64,000 nt of DNA from assembly GCA_029219165.1 (NCBI GenBank), contig JAQXSW010000007.1:1-64000 (forward strand), read 5' to 3'. Below are positions 1 to 5,517 of this stretch, one piece after another; position 1 is the first letter of the stretch; each line of letters begins with the position of its first letter. The notes under the pieces were generated by a model, which made no database searches, was not told the origin of the DNA, and saw only the letters and a program-made list of their open reading frames with translations. The stretch is from Oscillospiraceae bacterium. GTDB taxonomy: Bacteria; Bacillota; Clostridia; Oscillospirales; Acutalibacteraceae. The translations under genes and the position numbers were made by a program.

Positions 1-189
1 ATCCCACACCACAATATTATACTTTTTCTCAAAAAACAGAATCTGCTTATCAAACAATCTATGGTCAGCGGTCAATCCCGGCAAAAAAACAAGGGTAATT
101 GCATTCAGGCTTGATATGCTTGTCCAGTAGTGGATTGTTCCACAACGAGTCTGATATGTCTTTTCTTTCATTGTTGTTTTCTTCTCCAT
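1..189 (-). CDS. alpha/beta hydrolase, N-terminal fragment (cut by window edge)
   Basis: Translating the minus strand from the ATG at 189 gives 63 residues running off the window edge. The pattern is a short strand (CGTIHYWTS), then LVFLPGLTADHRLFDKQ and a strand ending IVVWD. That is the typical first third of alpha/beta hydrolases, where the HG/PG oxyanion loop follows strand 3. The nucleophile elbow and the catalytic Asp and His would lie outside the window, so substrate is unknown. A second in-frame ATG (at 171) has a GGAG 12 nt upstream and could be the real start; the first has GGAAG very close. An extended -10 promoter lies upstream at 232-260. Base composition is richer in G and C than the genes beyond 1 kb, so this may belong to an acquired segment. 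Fold is fairly sure; function is not. Confidence 0.6.
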   Translation of the reverse strand, partial: MEKKTTMKEKTYQTRCGTIHYWTSISSLNAITLVFLPGLTADHRLFDKQILFFEKKYNIVVWD

Positions 190-231
190 AACTTCCGATT
201 TATCGAACTCTTAAGTTCTCCATTTGCAATA

Positions 232-260
232 ATTATAGCACATGAATATAAATAATTCTA
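232..260 (-). promoter_or_regulatory. probable promoter of the hydrolase fragment
   Basis: On the minus strand a perfect TATAAT (232-237) is preceded by TG at the extended -10 position and by TAGAAT (255-260) at 17 nt spacing. It reads toward the hydrolase start at 189. The -35 is poor; the extended -10 carries most of the evidence. Confidence 0.45.
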
Positions 261-284
261 CCAGCTAAACAAGGTTATATGTCC

Positions 285-485
285 CTATGTAAAGCCGCAG
301 TCGAAACTGCGGCTTCCCGACAGGTTGTCGGATTGCTGGATGGGGGACAGACTGACAAGAACTTCTTTCATATCCGTCCAGGTTTCCTCCAGTCGTTTTT
401 GCAAATCCTCAATCCCCAATGCGGTGCAAATAGACGCTCTATGTATATGACGATATTCAATTTTATCCGCATAACTGCATGGTAC
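285..485 (-). pseudogene. decayed C-terminal coding remnant, origin unknown
   Basis: The minus strand carries a 66-codon open stretch with no start codon, opening directly after an in-frame TGA at 486-488 and ending with TAG at 285. It includes an amphipathic helix (GIEDLQKRLEETWTDMKEVL) typical of a real protein C-terminus, which is why I list it. Upstream codons in other minus frames also look protein-like, suggesting a frameshifted relic. The last codons coincide with the hairpin at 292-315, so the original protein may have ended earlier. Composition is richer in G and C than the genes to the right, consistent with a transferred fragment. I do not recognise the family. Confidence 0.3.
292..315 (-). 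terminator. hairpin, likely terminator of the remnant
   Basis: AAGCCGCAG and CTGCGGCTT form a perfect 9-bp stem around a 6-nt loop. On the minus strand it is followed only by a short T run (TTTACAT), so it would be a modest intrinsic terminator. Confidence 0.5.
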
Positions 486-539
486 TCAAAACATCCGCCT
501 TTTTTGATTGGCTGGATTTTTGGCACGATTTTTGGTCTG

Positions 540-667
540 ATTAGCAGGAAGGGCATTTTCATTAGCAAAACAGCGAAAATCTTGCTAATTTTTATTAGCG
601 GGCCGTACACCCCGAAGGCGGACGAAATTAGGCCTAGTTTCTATTAGCTGAGGTCGGATTTGCTAAT
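540..667. repeat. clustered ATTAGC motif, six copies on both strands
   Basis: The core ATTAGC occurs on the plus strand at 540, 561, 594 and 643 and as GCTAAT at 584 and 662, so six copies lie within 128 bp of otherwise non-coding DNA. Several are flanked by A-tracts (TTAGCAAAA, GCTAATGAAAA). Such clustering resembles iterons or a multi-site operator of a mobile element, but it may simply be decayed sequence. The stretch 190-760 otherwise holds only the hydrolase promoter, the decayed coding remnant and the tRNA terminator. Confidence 0.4.
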
Positions 668-712
668 GAAAATCTATGAAATTTACGATTTTACTCTTTT
701 CCGGTAAAAATG

Positions 713-753
713 AAAAACGCCGGAAACCCTTGATTTTACTGGGTTTTCCGGCG
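713..753 (-). terminator. intrinsic terminator of tRNA-Arg
   Basis: On the minus strand CGCCGGAAAACCC pairs with GGGTTTCCGGCG (one bulge) around an AT-rich loop and is followed by TTTTTCATTTTT. It begins 8 nt after the tRNA CCA end and terminates that transcript. Confidence 0.85.
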
Positions 754-760
754 AAGTTTT

Positions 761-837
761 TGGCGTTCCCGAGGTGATTCGAACACCCGACCTACCGCTT
801 AGGAGGCGGTCGCTCTATCCAGCTGAGCTACGGAAAC
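761..837 (-). tRNA. tRNA-Arg (anticodon CCT)
   Basis: A complete 77-nt cloverleaf is readable on the minus strand. The acceptor arm is GTTTCCG pairing with CGGGAAC, with discriminator G and an encoded CCA. The D arm begins AGCTCAGCTGG, the anticodon stem is ACCGC/GCGGT with loop CTCCTAA, and the T arm contains the usual GTTCGAATC. The anticodon CCT decodes AGG arginine codons. It is transcribed alone from a strong upstream promoter and ends at a good terminator. tRNA 3' ends are common integration sites and the DNA downstream looks foreign, but I see no second copy of the 3' end that would mark an attachment site. Confidence 0.96.
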
Positions 838-903
838 ATCTTTGAAATCTATTAAATTTTAGGCTTAGATTAACTCATTGCTACAAGCGCAAACAGCACT
901 GCA

Positions 904-932
904 ATTTTATCAAAATAGAATTACAGTGTCAA
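904..932 (-). promoter_or_regulatory. promoter of tRNA-Arg
   Basis: The minus strand has a consensus TTGACA (927-932), a 17-nt spacer and TAAAAT (904-909), pointing at the tRNA whose 5' end is at 837. The transcript would carry a leader of about 60 nt. Confidence 0.75.
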
Positions 933-956
933 TAGTTGCCATGTGCCATTAAAACC

Positions 957-984
957 TTGAAAAAAGGACAATATGTAGTATAAT
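957..984 (+). promoter_or_regulatory. promoter of the yerB-ksgA operon
   Basis: TTGAAA (957-962), a 16-nt spacer and a perfect TATAAT (979-984) lie about 60 nt upstream of the lipoprotein start. Confidence 0.65.
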
Positions 985-1010
985 TGAACTGTATTAATTA
1001 TTTGCCAAAA

Positions 1011-1028
1011 AGTGCGCTTTTTCGCACT
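1011..1028 (+). other. leader hairpin directly before the ribosome site
   Basis: AGTGCG, a CTTTTT loop and CGCACT form a perfect 6-bp hairpin that ends two bases before the AGGAGG of the next gene. It could stabilise the mRNA 5' end or expose the ribosome site; no T-tract follows, so it is not a terminator. Confidence 0.45.
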
Positions 1029-1043
1029 ATAGGAGGACATACA

Positions 1044-2102
1044 ATGAAATATACACTCAAACGTTTTTTAGCATTATCACTTCTTATCACAATGTTATTA
1101 ACTCTTTTTGGATGTAAAAAAGAGGAACAAAAAACTGACGAACCGGATGCTACTACAGGAGTAGTTTATTCAGATAAAAACCCACTTACAGGTGAATCAA
1201 ATTTCAATAAAGAATATGTTGGAAAAAGACCAATTGCAATTACAATTCAGAACTCAGAAATTCGTTGCAGACCACAATGGGGTCTTGCAGCTCCTGATAT
1301 TGTAATTGAAGGTGAAGTTGAAGGCACTGCTACAAAGTATCTTTGGCTTTATTCAGATCCAACAAAAATTGGCAAAGCCGGTCCGTTCCGTTCTGTAAGA
1401 CGTGATTTCGTTGAACTTGCAGAAGGTTTTGACGCAATTCTTGTCCACAACGGTTGGTCATCAGGTTCATCTATTGGTGCTTATGAATATCTTACAAGCA
1501 CAGGATATGACCATATTAACGGTCAAGACGGAAGTACAAAAACTTGGTTTAAAGACAGTGTTGCTCCAAATGGAAAAAGCGCAGGTCAAGAATATCGTGC
1601 ATATACAACAGGTGAATCAATCATCTCGGCTATTGCAGCAAAAAATATGCGTACACAAATTACTGACAGTTATGCAAATCCACTCAGTTTCTATGAAACA
1701 GCAACAAGTCTTAATGGTGGCAATTGCTCAAGTATTGCATTTAGAATTGGAAACAACAATGCAAAATTCACCTGGAAAGACGGAGCTTATTATGGTTCAT
1801 ACTCAGGTGTAGACATGAAGGATAATAACGGTACTGCTTACTCCGTTTCAAACGTTATAGTTCTTTATTTAAACTCTATTACATATCCAGACAACTACCG
1901 TTGTGACATGGACTTATCAAGCGGTTCAGGCATTCTTGCATCAAACGGAACATATCAGGAAATTACCTGGAAGAAGGGCGAAGGCAAAGATATGCTCAAA
2001 TTCTATGACAAGACAGGATCTACAGAAATTAAACTCAATGTCGGAAAATCCTATATAGCGCTGTCAAGGCTTTCAAATGCAGGCAAAACTGTAATTGAAT
2101 AA
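1044..2102 (+). CDS. YerB-like DUF3048 lipoprotein
   Basis: This 352-residue protein starts at the ATG behind AGGAGG (1031-1036), not at the longer upstream reading. A signal peptide ends in lipobox LFGC with the lipid-modified Cys at residue 24, so it sits on the outer face of the cell membrane. The body matches the DUF3048/YerB pattern. NPLTGE opens the domain, followed by RPIAITIQN, a region ending PDIVIEGEVEGTATKYLWL, GPFRSVRRDFVELA and FDAILVHNGWS. The family is widespread in Firmicutes; its biochemical role is not established as far as I know. It leads an operon with an unknown membrane protein and ksgA. Family assignment is strong, role is open. Confidence 0.88.
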   Translation: MKYTLKRFLALSLLITMLLTLFGCKKEEQKTDEPDATTGVVYSDKNPLTGESNFNKEYVGKRPIAITIQNSEIRCRPQWGLAAPDIVIEGEVEGTATKYLWLYSDPTKIGKAGPFRSVRRDFVELAEGFDAILVHNGWSSGSSIGAYEYLTSTGYDHINGQDGSTKTWFKDSVAPNGKSAGQEYRAYTTGESIISAIAAKNMRTQITDSYANPLSFYETATSLNGGNCSSIAFRIGNNNAKFTWKDGAYYGSYSGVDMKDNNGTAYSVSNVIVLYLNSITYPDNYRCDMDLSSGSGILASNGTYQEITWKKGEGKDMLKFYDKTGSTEIKLNVGKSYIALSRLSNAGKTVIE

Positions 2103-2131
2103 TTACATAATAAAAATCGGGGGCGTTTGAT

Positions 2132-3415
2132 ATTTCAGTATTCAAACAGGTACCAAAAAAATATAAATGGGCAATAACAATAGGGCTGGCCTTTGGCACA
2201 GCCCTTATTGTCGCATTTGCGTTTTTATACAAACTTCCAACGGTAGATAAGTATGCATCGCTCTATGAAACCGGCCAACAAAAAAACAAGGACTTTTTTA
2301 CTGCTGCCGAATATAGCAAAGAAGAAAATGCTCCTTATCTTAAAACCACAATAGACGGAGTTTTTGTAAATTTTAGCAATATTGATAATCCAAAATACTA
2401 CGAATACAAAGAAAAAAAGTTTTATGAACTCAAATCAAAGCAAATAAAAGCAGAAATACCTATAAATGAAAAAAAAGAAATTGTTACCTTCAACACTGTT
2501 ACAAAAGGTGAAAAAACAGAAGGATATGCCGTTTACCAAAACACCTTCTCAAAACAAACACCATATGTTTTCTTTAAACTAACTGAAAACAAAACAAAGG
2601 CGGTCGGTGAATATCTAATTTTTGCCGACTACTCCATTAATGATTTTTATAAAAACGAGAAGACGTACTCTATGGTATACACCTTAGATAAAGCCTCCGG
2701 TGAAACAACACCACTTATTTCCCTTGAAAATCCACGCGTAGACTTAAACAATGTTATATCCAATTCGTTTGTATTAATTCCGGACTACTATGCGGGACAA
2801 TGTCCAACTGATTTATTCTTTATTTCGGACAGGAACTATGAAATTGAAGGAAATTACGACCTATTTCTGGTAGACTCCTTAAACAAGACAGAAAAATTGG
2901 TTGAAAAGGGGATTGCATCGCAGAATTTATTCTTTAAAGATGGAGCCACTTATTACTTTAAAGATGGTTCAACAACTTTTGGTCTTTACGAGTATTCTGA
3001 GGACGGTTCTGTTGAAACAAAAACATTCTCAGGAAGCGCAAACCAATATATGTTTAAAGACAAGTACATCTTTAGTCCAAGCACCAAAATCCTTCATAAT
3101 ATTTGGACAGGAGATAATTTAGGTATTCAAACTACTCTTTCTCTTACCGGTATGCAAGATTTTGCGGTTAGTAAAGATATGAAGAAAATTACAATTGTTG
3201 GAACATTCTCAGGTAGTAAGGATAAAATATTCTGCTACAACGCAGATGAAACCATATCAAATGTAATTGAGGGCGATGAAATGTTCATTCCAAATGCCTC
3301 AAATATAACAACTCTTGACTCCGGAATATTAATTTGTGCGCCAAGTGACAATTCTGATAGTGTCTTAAATCTAGTAATTCCAATGGACAAATTATTTGCT
3401 ATAAAAGGTTCATAA
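2132..3415 (+). CDS. membrane-anchored protein of unknown function with an apparent ATT start
   Basis: I do not recognise this family. The reading frame is open from 2114 to 3415 and contains no ATG, GTG or TTG before 2672, yet the codons between are clearly coding. They give a basic N-terminus, a hydrophobic helix (about residues 13-34, including WAITIGLAFGTALIVAFAF) and a long polar domain. GGGGG at 2119-2123 lies 8 nt before an ATT at 2132, which I take as the start (427 residues). The extracellular part is rich in short beta strands with repeated F-K-D-G and Y turns, reminiscent of a beta-propeller, but I see no diagnostic repeat. The stop lies 2 nt before ksgA, so the two are probably co-translated. 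The start could instead hide a one-base sequence difference. Confidence 0.7.
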   Translation: MSVFKQVPKKYKWAITIGLAFGTALIVAFAFLYKLPTVDKYASLYETGQQKNKDFFTAAEYSKEENAPYLKTTIDGVFVNFSNIDNPKYYEYKEKKFYELKSKQIKAEIPINEKKEIVTFNTVTKGEKTEGYAVYQNTFSKQTPYVFFKLTENKTKAVGEYLIFADYSINDFYKNEKTYSMVYTLDKASGETTPLISLENPRVDLNNVISNSFVLIPDYYAGQCPTDLFFISDRNYEIEGNYDLFLVDSLNKTEKLVEKGIASQNLFFKDGATYYFKDGSTTFGLYEYSEDGSVETKTFSGSANQYMFKDKYIFSPSTKILHNIWTGDNLGIQTTLSLTGMQDFAVSKDMKKITIVGTFSGSKDKIFCYNADETISNVIEGDEMFIPNASNITTLDSGILICAPSDNSDSVLNLVIPMDKLFAIKGS

Positions 3416-3417
3416 AC

Positions 3418-4266
3418 ATGTACAATCTATCTGATATAAATACAATAAAACAAATACTCGGTAAACATGGATTTTCTTTTTCAAAAGCTTTAGGACAGAA
3501 CTTCATTATAGATGAAGAAGTGTGTCCCAAAATGGCGGAAGAAGCTGTGCCCGGTCCGGAATATGGTGTAATTGAAGTGGGTCCCGGCATTGGCGTGTTA
3601 ACAACGGAACTTGCAAAACGTGCAAAAAAAGTTGTCTCCATTGAACTGGATGAACGACTTATTCCGGTACTCTCTGAAACACTAGCAGATTTTGACAATG
3701 TCAAAATAATAAATGACGATATCTTAAAAATAGACCTAAAAAAACTCTGTGAAGAAGAGTTTGAAGATATGAAAATTGTAATCTGCGCAAATCTCCCATA
3801 TTATATTACTTCACCAGTAATTATGATGTTACTTGAAAGCAACCTGCCGGTTGAATCCATTACAGTAATGGTACAGGCTGAAGCTGCAGATAGATTATGC
3901 GCACCTGTTGGCACTAGAGACGCAGGTGCTGTTACCATTGCTGTAAATGTTTATGCAGATGCAGAAGAACTCTTTTATGTGCCACGCGAATGCTTTCTTC
4001 CGTCCCCAAAAGTTGACAGCAAGGTTATAAAACTAACATTAAATAAAAAATATGATATAAAGAATGAAAAAAATTTTTTCTCTATGGTTAAAGGCGCATT
4101 TACTATGCGTAGAAAAACAATTTTAAACTCGCTTACGGCCGGCTTATCAGTCAGCAAAAATGAAATTGAACAAGTTTTAGATATTCTGAATATTCCCCAA
4201 AATTCAAGAATTGAACAACTGACAATGGAAGAATTAATAAATATACACAACTCATTTAGCAAATAA
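3418..4266 (+). CDS. rsmA: 16S rRNA (adenine1518/1519-N6)-dimethyltransferase
   Basis: RsmA/KsgA dimethylates the two adjacent adenosines in the helix 45 loop of 16S rRNA late in 30S assembly, using S-adenosylmethionine; loss gives kasugamycin resistance. The 282 residues fit the family length. Near the N-terminus is KALGQNFIIDE, followed by the SAM loop VIEVGPGIGVLT. The acidic ribose-binding end VSIELDERL and the catalytic motif NLPYYIT come next, then a C-terminal helical domain with the conserved AFTMRRKTILNSL. It is the last gene of the yerB operon, starting 2 nt after the previous stop with only a weak ribosome site, which suggests translational coupling. A strong bidirectional terminator follows. 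Confidence 0.96.
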   Translation: MYNLSDINTIKQILGKHGFSFSKALGQNFIIDEEVCPKMAEEAVPGPEYGVIEVGPGIGVLTTELAKRAKKVVSIELDERLIPVLSETLADFDNVKIINDDILKIDLKKLCEEEFEDMKIVICANLPYYITSPVIMMLLESNLPVESITVMVQAEAADRLCAPVGTRDAGAVTIAVNVYADAEELFYVPRECFLPSPKVDSKVIKLTLNKKYDIKNEKNFFSMVKGAFTMRRKTILNSLTAGLSVSKNEIEQVLDILNIPQNSRIEQLTMEELINIHNSFSK

Positions 4267-4295
4267 AAAATCCCGTCAAACGACGGGATTTTTTG
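4267..4295. terminator. bidirectional terminator between ksgA and the sortase operon
   Basis: AATCCCGTC and GACGGGATT pair around AAAC, with an A-run before and a T-run after, so it can end transcripts from both convergent operons. Confidence 0.9.
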
Positions 4296-4298
4296 TCT

Positions 4299-5486
4299 TT
4301 ATAAAACTCCATAAACATTTTGAGCAACAAATGAAACTATTAAAGATACTACTGTACCGGATGCCAATATACTAAACACAGCAATTTTAATCTTTTTATT
4401 AAAGGTATCCGATTCCTCTGCTGCCCTACTTTCTTTTACAACCGCCTCATCTGTAAACTGTGGAATAGCATAACCTGTATCAGCCCACAAATCAAGCATT
4501 TTGAAGAGTTCATCAATTGCTTTGTAAATAAGTTCAGGCGGAGTTTCTCCATTTTCTGCAACCAATTTTGCAACATTTGCAGTTTGCCTATCAGCTATAC
4601 AAATATACATAAAGAACTGAGGTTTTTCATCCTCTCCCATAACAGAAAATACTTTTGTTATAGCAGCACCAACGCTATTGGTTGAATTTTCCAAGGCTCC
4701 TTTTGCAAGGTCTATTGCATATACTCTTGCCGACTTTTCACCCTTTGGCTCATTGTATGGAGAAATGAAAACAGTTTCACTTAAATCAACAGAGGTAGTT
4801 GAAATATTACCAATGAAATCAACGGTTTTGGTATTTGCAATCGCAACCGTTAACCCTCTGTCTGAAAGCTTATCAACAGTTTTTCTAATTGCATTTACAT
4901 CATAAAGCGCTGACTTTGCCGCGTGGGAACTTGAAACAGCGGATCCTTCTGCTGTAACGTCTTTTAATGGGTCTGAAATAAGAGCCGACATATCCATGTT
5001 ATTTCTAACATAGGTAAATAAACCTCTGTTAATCACATAATCAATACGTCTGTCATCCAGAGGAAGAACAATAAGAAGTTGTTTCTTTGCCTTTATTCCA
5101 AAGCCTGTATAAAGACCGTCTTGCGTGCAAAGTGGAGTTGCACCCACAGGGATATCAGCATGTTCCAATAAATTGGCTTCAGAAATACTTGGATTTCTCT
5201 CACTAATATATTTCATGAGCGATTTATTTGGTTTACTTTTAAGCTGAAAAGATCTGCACACAAAATTTTTAAAAGCCTTAAACAAGGCTGGTTCAGTAGC
5301 TAAAACAATCATATGATCTTCAGCTACAGACTTTGAAAGTGCATCAATAAAATCCTTTTCACTTGCATAGTTATTAAATTTAAAATCATCATCTAAAATG
5401 TGCTTAAAAGCTGTTTCAATAGCAGACTGAGATTCACGAATGGAAGCGGTCTGCTCAACTCCAAGTGATAAAAGACTTAATATCAT
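4299..5486 (-). CDS. membrane-anchored CinA-like protein lacking catalytic residues
   Basis: The 395 residues follow the layout of full-length CinA. The N-terminal half (about 1-150) looks like the molybdopterin-binding-type domain, with DHMIVLATEP and later ADIPVGATPLCTQDGLYTGF then QLLIVLPLDD in the places where CinA has its PVGTAPG loop and ALPGPP strand. The second half (about 196-335) aligns with the PncC amidase domain, but AESCTGG is ANTKTVD and the GITGVAGP loop is AITKVFSV, so the deamidase Ser and surrounding glycines are lost. A C-terminal transmembrane helix (about 366-388) follows, unlike soluble CinA. It is the last gene of an operon that also encodes an intact stand-alone PncC. 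The start has GGAGGG about 7 nt upstream. Homology to CinA is my reading of motif order, not a computed alignment; enzymatic activity is unlikely. Confidence 0.6.
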   Translation of the reverse strand: MILSLLSLGVEQTASIRESQSAIETAFKHILDDDFKFNNYASEKDFIDALSKSVAEDHMIVLATEPALFKAFKNFVCRSFQLKSKPNKSLMKYISERNPSISEANLLEHADIPVGATPLCTQDGLYTGFGIKAKKQLLIVLPLDDRRIDYVINRGLFTYVRNNMDMSALISDPLKDVTAEGSAVSSSHAAKSALYDVNAIRKTVDKLSDRGLTVAIANTKTVDFIGNISTTSVDLSETVFISPYNEPKGEKSARVYAIDLAKGALENSTNSVGAAITKVFSVMGEDEKPQFFMYICIADRQTANVAKLVAENGETPPELIYKAIDELFKMLDLWADTGYAIPQFTDEAVVKESRAAEESDTFNKKIKIAVFSILASGTVVSLIVSFVAQNVYGVL

Positions 5487-5517
5487 TAATTTCCCTCCGA
5501 ACTACCGAATACAAAAT

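Noticed and set aside
368-610. An 80-codon minus-strand frame in the left non-coding region
   Set aside because: No ribosome site and many rare combinations; the overlapping frame at 285-485 looks more like a true coding relic.
761-837. tRNA-Arg as an integration attachment site
   Set aside because: No second copy of the tRNA 3' end and no integrase are visible in the window, so the idea cannot be supported.
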